Below the pieces are notes generated by a model, which saw only the letters and a list, made by a program, of their open reading frames with translations, had not been told where the DNA came from and made no database searches. A DNA stretch of 6,911 nt. It comes from Wenzhouxiangella sp. Lineage in GTDB: Bacteria; Pseudomonadota; Gammaproteobacteria; Xanthomonadales; Wenzhouxiangellaceae. Below, piece after piece: positions 1-6,022 of this stretch (position 1 is its first letter; each line of letters starts with the position of its first letter). A program made the position numbers and the translations under genes. Location of the stretch: NCBI GenBank assembly GCA_018400355.1, contig JAGYMV010000036.1, forward strand, positions 1-6,911, read 5' to 3'.

Positions 1-75
1 TGCCTCAATCGCCTCTTTTAAATGGCGTTCTGGGTCTTTGTTGCTCCCAAGTCCTAAATAGATGGGGTGTGGCAT
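1..75 (-). CDS. folK: 2-amino-4-hydroxy-6-hydroxymethyldihydropteridine pyrophosphokinase (HPPK), N-terminal fragment
   Basis: Only the first 25 codons are in the window; the gene continues off the left edge. The visible protein begins MPHPIYLGLGSNKDPERHL, which fits the HPPK N-terminus: a hydrophobic first strand followed by the LGSN signature and a helix (HLKEAIEA). HPPK transfers pyrophosphate from ATP to 6-hydroxymethyl-7,8-dihydropterin, the step after FolB in cytoplasmic folate synthesis. The ATG at 75-73 shares one base with the folB stop (TGATG), so the two are probably translationally coupled. A GGGA eight bases upstream, inside the folB end, could serve as ribosome binding site. The identification rests on a short stretch but is strengthened by the folB neighbour. 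Confidence 0.87.
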   Translation of the reverse strand, partial: MPHPIYLGLGSNKDPERHLKEAIEA

Positions 76-455
76 CAGTTCATTCCCAAGCCATCTCGCA
101 GCGGCTTTTGGCCTCGCTCAATTAAAATGCCCACCGACCGAGAACCGGTGACAGCACCGAGTTTGTCGAGTCGAAACCGAACCCATTGCACAGGGAATTC
201 GTTGCGGATAATTTCGGTGCAGCGCTCGGCAAGGGTTTCCACTAAGCCAAATTCGGATTGTTCAACAAATGAAATCAAGCGCTTGGCCACCGCTTTGTAG
301 TCCAGCGTGTCGTCTATGTGGTCGGTGAGCGCTGCTTTGGCCACATCGGCACTCATCTCAATATTCAGTCGAACGGTTTGCTTGATCTCTCTTTCCCAAT
401 CATAAATACCAATGACGGTGTCGATATCAAGGTCTGTGATGAACACTATATCCAT
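75..455 (-). CDS. folB: Dihydroneopterin aldolase
   Basis: FolB cleaves 7,8-dihydroneopterin to 6-hydroxymethyl-7,8-dihydropterin and glycolaldehyde, feeding FolK. From the ATG at 455 the protein is 126 residues, close to the usual length of about 120, and begins MDIVFITDLDIDTVIGIYDW, matching the E. coli FolB start MDIVFIEQL. The motif GIYDWERE supplies the conserved active-site Glu (residue 21) and RLDKLGAV supplies the catalytic Lys (residue 98; most homologs read KPGAV, here KLGAV). DTLDYKAV and LVETLAER are also typical. Two upstream in-frame starts exist: ATG at 491, with a GGTGA five bases before it, and GTG at 500, overlapping the tsaD stop in a GTGA. I chose 455 by homology although its Shine-Dalgarno is poor; a 12 to 15 residue N-terminal extension remains possible. 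Confidence 0.93.
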   Translation of the reverse strand: MDIVFITDLDIDTVIGIYDWEREIKQTVRLNIEMSADVAKAALTDHIDDTLDYKAVAKRLISFVEQSEFGLVETLAERCTEIIRNEFPVQWVRFRLDKLGAVTGSRSVGILIERGQKPLRDGLGMN

Positions 456-496
456 GGGCGGTTTGTGGCCTTGTGTTTGTGGGTGGGTCATTGTGG

Positions 497-1507
497 TCAC
501 CGATCGGCCGACATCAGAGGCGGAAGCTCATCGAGAGGCCAACGTGGCTTGACTTCAATGTGGCCACTCATTTGTCCTTCATGGCGTCGATGCCAACCCG
601 CCCACGCAATCATGGCGCCGTTGTCTGTGCACAATGTCTGCCGTGGATAATACACTTGGCCTGGCAAGGCCTTGTCGAGGGCGGCCCTCAAGCGTTGATT
701 GGCGCTCACACCCCCTGCAACCACCAGCCGCTCAAGCCGTGTGTGTTTGAGGGCCCGTCGACATTTGTGCACCAAGGTATCGACCACCGCCAGTTCAAAT
801 CCAGCGGCGATGTCACAATAATCAGCAGGCTGGCTGCGCGCAATCAACTGCCGCGTGTGGGTCTTGAGTCCTGAAAAACTAAAATCCAACCCCGGTCGGT
901 TCACCATGGGGCGCGGAAAATCAAAACGATGGGCATCCCCGGATTCTGCCAACTGAGCCACCAAGTGCCCGCCTGGGAAGCCAAGCCCCAAGAGTCTGGC
1001 GGTCTTATCAAAGGCCTCACCAGCGGCATCATCCAACGTTTCTCCCAGCAAACGATAGCTGCCCAAGGCTTGTACCTCCACCAGCATGGTGTGCCCGCCA
1101 GAGACCAACAAGGCAACAAACGGCACATCGGGGATGGGGTCGTCCAGCAAAGGTGAGAGCAGATGCCCTTCCATGTGGTGGACCGGAATCGAGGGAATGC
1201 CCAGAGCCGTTGCCATGGAAACGGCGGTGGAAGCACCCACCAGAAGCGCGCCAGCCAAGCCAGGGCCTTTGGTGTAGGCGATGGCATCGAGGTCTGTGGG
1301 GGCCATTTGGGCCTCTTTTAAGACCTCATCGACCATGCCTGGTAGCTTTCTCAGGTGGTCTCGAGAGGCCAATTCGGGCACCACACCCCCATATTGGGCG
1401 TGATTTGCCTGGGTGTAGACCCGCTCAGAGACAATGCCTGCCCCAGCCTGGTACAGCGCCACGCCCGTTTCATCGCATGAGGTTTCGATGCCGAGAATGC
1501 TTTGCAT
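497..1507 (-). CDS. tsaD: tRNA N6-adenosine threonylcarbamoyltransferase TsaD (Kae1/Gcp/YgjD family)
   Basis: TsaD transfers the threonylcarbamoyl group of TC-AMP (made by TsaC/Sua5) to A37 of tRNAs that read ANN codons, acting with TsaB and TsaE in the cytoplasm. The 336-residue length is normal for the family. It has the N-terminal ASKHA nucleotide-binding start ILGIETSCDETGVALY (4-19), the metal-binding HMEGH motif (H111 and H115), VSGGHT (135-140), GETLDDAAGEAFDK (155-168), FSFSGLKT (209-216), AGGVSANQRLR (264-274) and CTDNGAMIA (293-301), whose D295 is the third metal ligand. No key residue is missing. The ATG at 1507 gives the expected N-terminus. It is divergent from rpsU with 64 bp between start codons, as in many Proteobacteria. 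Upstream, AGG lies nine bases from the ATG, a weak Shine-Dalgarno. It was once wrongly annotated as a glycoprotease (gcp). Confidence 0.98.
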   Translation of the reverse strand: MQSILGIETSCDETGVALYQAGAGIVSERVYTQANHAQYGGVVPELASRDHLRKLPGMVDEVLKEAQMAPTDLDAIAYTKGPGLAGALLVGASTAVSMATALGIPSIPVHHMEGHLLSPLLDDPIPDVPFVALLVSGGHTMLVEVQALGSYRLLGETLDDAAGEAFDKTARLLGLGFPGGHLVAQLAESGDAHRFDFPRPMVNRPGLDFSFSGLKTHTRQLIARSQPADYCDIAAGFELAVVDTLVHKCRRALKHTRLERLVVAGGVSANQRLRAALDKALPGQVYYPRQTLCTDNGAMIAWAGWHRRHEGQMSGHIEVKPRWPLDELPPLMSADR

Positions 1508-1531
1508 GTTGGTCTGCCTGCGAGTTATAAT
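1502..1531 (+). promoter_or_regulatory. Sigma-70 promoter of the rpsU-yqeY-dnaG-rpoD operon
   Basis: A perfect -10 box TATAAT lies at 1526-1531. The best -35 is TTGCAT at 1502-1507, which keeps the TTG core, with an 18-bp spacer. The -35 overlaps the tsaD start codon on the other strand. Directly after the -10 comes GGTGGGC, a G/C-rich discriminator of the kind known to make ribosomal-protein and rRNA promoters sensitive to ppGpp/DksA; that regulation is inferred. Transcription would start near 1538, giving a leader of roughly 34 bases before rpsU. The same A/T-rich stretch reads TATAAC on the minus strand (1529-1524) and might serve tsaD, but I see no convincing -35 for it. Confidence 0.7.
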
Positions 1532-1571
1532 GGTGGGCTCTTCAAAAATTTAACATCTTGGATGGTTATCA

Positions 1572-1787
1572 ATGCCTAGCGTTAAGATCAAAGAAAACGA
1601 GCCATTTGAATACGCACTGCGTCGATTCAAGCGCTCATGTGAAAAAGCCGGTGTCGTCTCTGAGAGCCGCCGTCGTGAGTTTTTTGAAAAGCCAACTCAG
1701 GAAAGAAAGCGTAAGAAAGCGGCTGCCGTCAAGCGCCATTTGCGCAAGATTTCACGTGAGCGGGTTAATCGCCGTCGCTTGTACTAA
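1572..1787 (+). CDS. rpsU: 30S ribosomal protein S21 (bS21)
   Basis: S21 is a small, very basic protein of the 30S subunit platform, near the 3' end of 16S rRNA, and helps select translation starts. The 71-residue length equals E. coli S21 and the sequence is highly conserved: ENEPFEYALRRFKRSCEKAG in the first third, then the RRREFFEKPT block, a Lys/Arg-rich middle (QERKRKKAAAVKRH) and the family's terminal RRRLY. It is first gene of the macromolecular synthesis operon, 40 bases past the -10 box. GGATGG at 1560-1565, six bases before the ATG, is a partial Shine-Dalgarno. An overlapping frame starting at 1558 has no family match and is a shadow. Confidence 0.98.
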   Translation: MPSVKIKENEPFEYALRRFKRSCEKAGVVSESRRREFFEKPTQERKRKKAAAVKRHLRKISRERVNRRRLY

Positions 1788-1833
1788 GCTTTAATTGTAC
1801 TGCGTAATCTCATACCCTGGGTAGCCAGAACCC

Positions 1834-2301
1834 ATGTCGACCAAAGACCGCCTTTTAGAAGACATCAAAAACGCCATGCGGGCGGGTGACAAAACCCGTT
1901 TGAAAACCTTGCGCATGGCCTCAGCTGCCATCAAACAAAAAGAAGTGGATGAGCGTGTTGATTTGGATGAAGCGGGCGTATTGGCTGTATTCGAAAAAAT
2001 GGTCAAACAGCGCCGTGATTCGATTGAGCAATACACCCAAGGCGGTCGGCCCGAGTTGGCTGAAGTCGAGCAACAAGAGATCGTTATTCTTCAAGACTAC
2101 CTCCCAGAAGCTCTAAGCGAAGACGAGTTGAATGCCTTGATCGACCAGGCCATTGGTGAGGTGGATGCCACTGGAATGGCGGCCATGGGTCAAGTCATGG
2201 CGAAACTCAAGCCAGAAATTCAAGGCCGTGCTGACATGCGAGCAGTCTCCAATCAAGTCAAAACACGGTTGAACGCAGCCACCGATTCTGCTGCCGGGTA
2301 G
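1834..2301 (+). CDS. yqeY: GatB/YqeY domain-containing protein
   Basis: A 155-residue stand-alone YqeY protein, close to the usual length of about 150. The N-terminal helical part carries MSTKDRLLEDIKNAMRAGDK, then LRMASAAIKQKEVD (26-39) and the MVKQRRDSIEQY motif (56-67). The C-terminal small helical domain holds GMAAMGQVMAKLKPEIQGRA (114-133) and the closing SNQVKTRL. The same domain forms the tail of GatB and GatE in tRNA-dependent amidotransferases, where it touches tRNA; the function of the free-standing protein is not established, so a tRNA-related role is inference. It follows rpsU by 46 bp and precedes dnaG by 12 bp, as in Pseudomonas- and Xanthomonas-type genomes but unlike E. coli. 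The start has no Shine-Dalgarno and sits just after a small CTGG/CCAG hairpin (1817-1828). Confidence 0.95.
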   Translation: MSTKDRLLEDIKNAMRAGDKTRLKTLRMASAAIKQKEVDERVDLDEAGVLAVFEKMVKQRRDSIEQYTQGGRPELAEVEQQEIVILQDYLPEALSEDELNALIDQAIGEVDATGMAAMGQVMAKLKPEIQGRADMRAVSNQVKTRLNAATDSAAG

Positions 2302-2313
2302 CCGGTATCGATC

Positions 2314-4047
2314 TTGGCTGGCCGCATACCCGAATCATTTATTGAAACGCTCTTAGAGCGGGTCGACATTGTTGAAGTCATCGGCTCTCGTTTGGCTCTA
2401 AAGCCTTCAGGGCGCGGTGAGCACAAAGCGCTGTGTCCTTTCCACGATGAGAAATCTCCCTCATTTACGGTCAGTGGCCAAAAACAGTTCTACCACTGCT
2501 TTGGTTGTGGCGCGCACGGAACCGCTGTGGGATTTTTGATGGAACACGAAGGGCTGGATTTCCCATCAGCGATTGAAGAGCTTGCACAAATGGCTGGCCT
2601 TCAAGTGCCGCGCGAACAAGGTGGCACACCGAGTACCGAGCGGTTTGATCTTCTCTACGATGCATTAAACGCGGCCCAACAATGGTTTCGACAGTCACTT
2701 GGTGCCAGCGAAGCGGCCAGAAACTACCTCAAGGGCCGAGGCTTTGACAAAGACACCGTCACGGAATTTGGGATCGGGTACGCACCCGATGCTTGGCAAG
2801 GCTTGAGTGATCACCTCACCGGCCAAGGGTTTGATGCCAAGACATTGGAAAAAGCCGGTTTGGTGACCTTGAAAAATGGTCGACCAATGGACAAGTTCCG
2901 AGACCGCGTCATGTTCCCCATTCATGACCGTCGGGGCCGTGTCATTGCTTTTGGTGGCCGCGCCTTGGGTGATCAAGGCCCCAAATACATGAACTCTCCG
3001 GAAACGCCCGTTTTTCATAAAGGCCGCGAGCTGTATCGGCTCTACAACGTTCGAAAAGGGGGCTTACCTGAGCGCATTTTGGTGGTTGAGGGTTACATGG
3101 ATGCGGCCGCTTTGCATCAGTTTGGGCTGACCGACACCGTAGCCACGCTCGGCACCGCCGTGACCTCAGACCATTTGGATTTGTTGTTCCGCGCAACGCC
3201 GGTGGTGATTTTTTGTTTTGATGGAGACCGTGCTGGGCGCCAAGCGGCTTGGCGGGGGCTGGAGACGGCCTTGTCTGTCTTGAAAGACAACCGCGAGGTC
3301 CGATTTTTATTCTTGCCCGAGGGCGAAGACCCCGACAGCATGGTTAGAACACACGGCCTTGAGGCTCTCAATCAAGCGCTCGATCAAGCCAAGCCATTGT
3401 CTGCCTTTTTCTTTGACCAGCTGGGTCAGCAAGTGGACATGCAGTCTCTGGAGGGTCGGGCGCGGTTGATGGCGTTGGCAGAGCCTTATTTAAAGCGCTT
3501 GCCGGAAAGTCCCTATGCTGAAATGATGCGCTCTGAATTGGCGCGCATCAGTGGTCATTCGGTCAAACCAAGCACCACAACGCCCAGAGATCATGGCTTT
3601 GCAGCGCCAGAGGCTGAGCGGCCATTGACCTTAGTGCAGTACGCGGTGGCTTTGTTGGTGCAGCGTCCAGACTTGGCCCAAGGCGTCGATTCGACGAAAA
3701 TAGCCATGATTGAGCATGCCGAGGGGCAGCTCAAAGGATTGGATTTCTTGCTTGAATTGATTGACTTTTGCCAACAAAAGCCCCACCTTTCTACAGCTAA
3801 GCTTCTTGAATTGTGGCGCGATCGGAAAGAAACCCCTTGGTTGGCCAAATTGGCCAGTCGCGAGGTTTGTTCTGATTTCGATGCCATGCCCGAGGCTTTG
3901 GCTGAAACCTTAGGTAGAATAGGGGATCTACACATAAAAGCGCGGGTGCGCGAACTCCAACAGGCCCAACTGATTGAAGGCGGCCTGGATGAGGAACGGA
4001 CCCGTGAATTGCGCGAGCTTTTGCAAGCGCGCTCGCAGACACATTAG
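2314..4047 (+). CDS. dnaG: DNA primase
   Basis: DnaG makes RNA primers for the lagging strand and for replication start, recruited by the DnaB helicase. The 577 residues are near the E. coli length (581). The N-terminal zinc domain has C41, H44, C62 and C65 (CPFHDEKSPSF, HCFGCGAHG). The catalytic core includes the FRDRVMFPIHDRRGRVIAFG stretch (195-214) and the Toprim motifs VVEGYMD (E259), FDGDRAG (D303, D305) and EDPD (D339, D341), which bind catalytic metals. A low-similarity C-terminal region from about 430 is the expected DnaB-binding domain. The start is a TTG at 2314: it gives MAGRIPESFI, matching the E. coli N-terminus MAGRIPQSFI, and an in-frame TAG lies 15 bases upstream, so no longer start exists. 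No Shine-Dalgarno is visible, which should keep primase low. It lies 19 bp before rpoD. Confidence 0.98.
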   Translation: MAGRIPESFIETLLERVDIVEVIGSRLALKPSGRGEHKALCPFHDEKSPSFTVSGQKQFYHCFGCGAHGTAVGFLMEHEGLDFPSAIEELAQMAGLQVPREQGGTPSTERFDLLYDALNAAQQWFRQSLGASEAARNYLKGRGFDKDTVTEFGIGYAPDAWQGLSDHLTGQGFDAKTLEKAGLVTLKNGRPMDKFRDRVMFPIHDRRGRVIAFGGRALGDQGPKYMNSPETPVFHKGRELYRLYNVRKGGLPERILVVEGYMDAAALHQFGLTDTVATLGTAVTSDHLDLLFRATPVVIFCFDGDRAGRQAAWRGLETALSVLKDNREVRFLFLPEGEDPDSMVRTHGLEALNQALDQAKPLSAFFFDQLGQQVDMQSLEGRARLMALAEPYLKRLPESPYAEMMRSELARISGHSVKPSTTTPRDHGFAAPEAERPLTLVQYAVALLVQRPDLAQGVDSTKIAMIEHAEGQLKGLDFLLELIDFCQQKPHLSTAKLLELWRDRKETPWLAKLASREVCSDFDAMPEALAETLGRIGDLHIKARVRELQQAQLIEGGLDEERTRELRELLQARSQTH

Positions 4048-4066
4048 AAACGGACCATGGATTGAT

Positions 4067-5941
4067 ATGGAAACCACGTCGCAACAGCAATCACAGCTCA
4101 AGCAGCTCATCGAAAAAGGCCGCGAACAAGGCCAATGGCTGACTTATGCCCAAGTGAATGATCACTTGCCCGATGACATCGTTGATGCCGAGCAAATCGA
4201 AGACATCATCAACATGATCAACGACATGGGTATCAAGGTCTTTGAAGAGGCCCCTGAAGATGCCGATGCGCTGATCTTGAATGATGCCGCCAGTACCGAT
4301 TCTGACGATGAGACCGCACAGCAAGAAGCCGAAGCTGCCTTGGCGGCGGTAGAAACCGAATTGGGCCGGACCACCGATCCTGTGCGCATGTACATGCGCG
4401 AGATGGGCACGGTGGATTTGTTGACCCGCGAAGATGAAAAAGCCATTGCCAAGCGCATCGAAGATGGCTTGAATGATGTCAACATGTCGTTGTCGCGTTT
4501 CCCTGGCACCATGGAGGCTTTGCTTGCAGAAGCTCAAGCTTGGCGTGATGGCAACTTACGACTCAATGAGTTGATCAGTGGGTTTATTGACCCCACGCTG
4601 CTCGCTGAAATGGACTTGATCTCTGAAGACACCATGGAGGCTGCGGTCGAACAAGAAGCCGAGTTTCGTGATGAAGAAGAAGTGGTGGACGAGGAAGACG
4701 AGCGCCCAGCACCAACGGTCAATACGGGCCCAGACCCAGAGCAAGTCAGCCAGTATTTTGATGAATTGGCTTCTTTGTATGAGCATTACATCAAGCTTTA
4801 TGATCGTTATGGTGCCCATGGCAAGCGCACCAACGAGATCAAAGACCAAATCTCAGAGCAGTTTATGCGGTTGAAATTGCCGCCACGCATGTTTGACTTC
4901 TTGGTCAACCGCATGCGCTTTCAAGTGGCCATCATCCGTGATGTGGAAAGAGAGATCATGGTCATTTGCACAGACAAGTGCGGCATGCCCAAAAAAGACT
5001 TTTTGCAGAGCTTCCAAGACAACGAAACCTCCAGCAATTGGCTCAATGGTTTGGTTCGACGCAAAGCACCTTGGGCCGCGGCCATTAAAGAACATAAAGC
5101 AGAGATCGCAGACCTGCAAAAACGCCTGGCCAATTTTGAGACCATGAATCGGGTCACCATCTCTGAGCTGCGTGAACTCAACCGTTGTATGACCATTGGT
5201 GAAGCCAGAGCCAGACGCGCCAAAAAAGAAATGGTTGAGGCGAACTTGCGTTTGGTGATCTCTATTGCCAAAAAATACACCAACCGCGGGCTGCAATTCT
5301 TGGATCTCATTCAAGAGGGCAACATCGGCTTGATGAAAGCGGTCGACAAATTCGAATACCGGCGTGGCTACAAGTTTTCGACGTATGCCACTTGGTGGAT
5401 TCGTCAGGCCATCACACGCTCAATTGCCGACCAGGCCAGAACCATCCGTATCCCGGTGCACATGATCGAAACCATCAACAAGCTCAATCGCATCTCCCGT
5501 CAAATGCTCCAAGAGATGGGCCGCGAGCCAACGGCTGAAGAGCTGGCCAAAGTCATGGAAATGCCTGAAGACAAGGTTCGGAAGGTATTGAAGATTGCCA
5601 AAGAGCCCATTTCAATGGAAACCCCCATTGGCGATGATGAAGATTCGCACTTGGGCGATTTTATTGAAGACCTCAACATTCTCTCGCCAGTGGAAACAGC
5701 GACCACCACGGGACTGACCGACACGGTCACCAAAGTCTTGGGCGGCCTGACGCCGCGTGAGGCCAAGGTTTTGAGAATGCGGTTTGGGATTGATATGAAC
5801 ACCGACCACACGCTCGAAGAGGTTGGTAAGCAGTTTGATGTCACCCGTGAGCGCATTCGCCAGATTGAAGCCAAGGCCCTTCGTAAGTTGCGCCACCCCA
5901 CACGCTCAGAGCAACTGAGAAGCTTCCTAGACGCTGATTAA
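4067..5941 (+). CDS. rpoD: RNA polymerase sigma factor RpoD (sigma-70)
   Basis: The main housekeeping sigma factor, which directs core RNA polymerase to -10/-35 promoters. The 624 residues compare with 613 in E. coli. Region 1.1 is about 1-75 (LTYAQVNDHLPDDIVDAEQI). Region 1.2 is 101-134 (RTTDPVRMYMREMGTV). The non-conserved insert is about 135-375, with an acidic stretch near 200-212. Region 2 is about 384-460: core binding at FLDLIQEGNIGLMKAVDKFE, then the melting motif FSTYATWWIRQAITR. Region 3 spans about 461-540, including GDDEDSHLGDF. Region 4, about 555-612, has the -35 helix-turn-helix EEVGKQFDVTRERIRQIEAK. The ATG at 4067 gives METTSQQQSQLKQL, like E. coli MEQNPQSQLKLL. An in-frame ATG at 3974 would add 31 residues inside dnaG and is rejected. 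A GGA five bases upstream is a weak ribosome binding site. Confidence 0.99.
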   Translation: METTSQQQSQLKQLIEKGREQGQWLTYAQVNDHLPDDIVDAEQIEDIINMINDMGIKVFEEAPEDADALILNDAASTDSDDETAQQEAEAALAAVETELGRTTDPVRMYMREMGTVDLLTREDEKAIAKRIEDGLNDVNMSLSRFPGTMEALLAEAQAWRDGNLRLNELISGFIDPTLLAEMDLISEDTMEAAVEQEAEFRDEEEVVDEEDERPAPTVNTGPDPEQVSQYFDELASLYEHYIKLYDRYGAHGKRTNEIKDQISEQFMRLKLPPRMFDFLVNRMRFQVAIIRDVEREIMVICTDKCGMPKKDFLQSFQDNETSSNWLNGLVRRKAPWAAAIKEHKAEIADLQKRLANFETMNRVTISELRELNRCMTIGEARARRAKKEMVEANLRLVISIAKKYTNRGLQFLDLIQEGNIGLMKAVDKFEYRRGYKFSTYATWWIRQAITRSIADQARTIRIPVHMIETINKLNRISRQMLQEMGREPTAEELAKVMEMPEDKVRKVLKIAKEPISMETPIGDDEDSHLGDFIEDLNILSPVETATTTGLTDTVTKVLGGLTPREAKVLRMRFGIDMNTDHTLEEVGKQFDVTRERIRQIEAKALRKLRHPTRSEQLRSFLDAD

Positions 5942-5965
5942 TTGAGCATGAATGGATTTGCGTTG

Positions 5966-5990
5966 GTCACCCAGAATCTATCTGGGTGAC
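5966..5990. terminator. Hairpin between convergent rpoD and aroB, possible shared terminator
   Basis: A perfect 10-bp inverted repeat, GTCACCCAGA (5966-5975) and TCTGGGTGAC (5981-5990), encloses the five-base loop ATCTA; a G-T pair may extend the base. It lies 24 bases after the rpoD stop and 32 bases from the aroB stop, where a terminator for both convergent transcripts is expected. There is no T-run after the stem on either strand, so it is not a classic intrinsic terminator. It could stop polymerase weakly, act with Rho, or protect 3' ends of both messages from exonucleases. The 5942-6022 gap holds nothing else that I can see. Confidence 0.5.
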
Positions 5991-6022
5991 TCAAGCATCT
6001 GGCGGTCATCGGAATACTCGAG

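Noticed and set aside
901..1530. Long opposite-strand and alternate-frame open readings across tsaD, dnaG, rpoD and aroB
   Set aside because: They overlap strongly conserved genes, have no recognisable domains and are low-complexity or Trp/Cys/Arg-rich, as expected of frame shadows in moderately GC-rich coding DNA.
1779..1801. Direct repeat TTGTACT at 1779-1785 and 1795-1801 after rpsU
   Set aside because: Seven bases, partly in the rpsU stop region, with no further copies nearby; compatible with chance.
3748..3842. Heat-shock (sigma-32) type promoter: two CTTGAA motifs upstream of rpoD
   Set aside because: The following C-rich stretches are more than 20 bases away, beyond the 13 to 15 bp spacing the family needs, so the pairs do not make a promoter.
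3842..3856. 15-bp palindrome TGGCCAA-A-TTGGCCA in the 3' part of dnaG
   Set aside because: The one-base centre cannot form a loop, and it falls in ordinary codons (Leu-Ala-Lys-Leu-Ala). A protein-binding site is conceivable but nothing else supports it.
3915..3920. TAGAAT as a possible -10 box of an internal rpoD promoter late in dnaG
   Set aside because: E. coli has an internal rpoD promoter in dnaG, but here no -35 box lies at 16 to 18 bp and no extended -10 TG is present.
3974..4066. In-frame extension of rpoD by 31 codons starting at ATG 3974
   Set aside because: It lies almost wholly inside dnaG in another frame, the extra residues match nothing in sigma-70, and ATG 4067 gives the family N-terminus.
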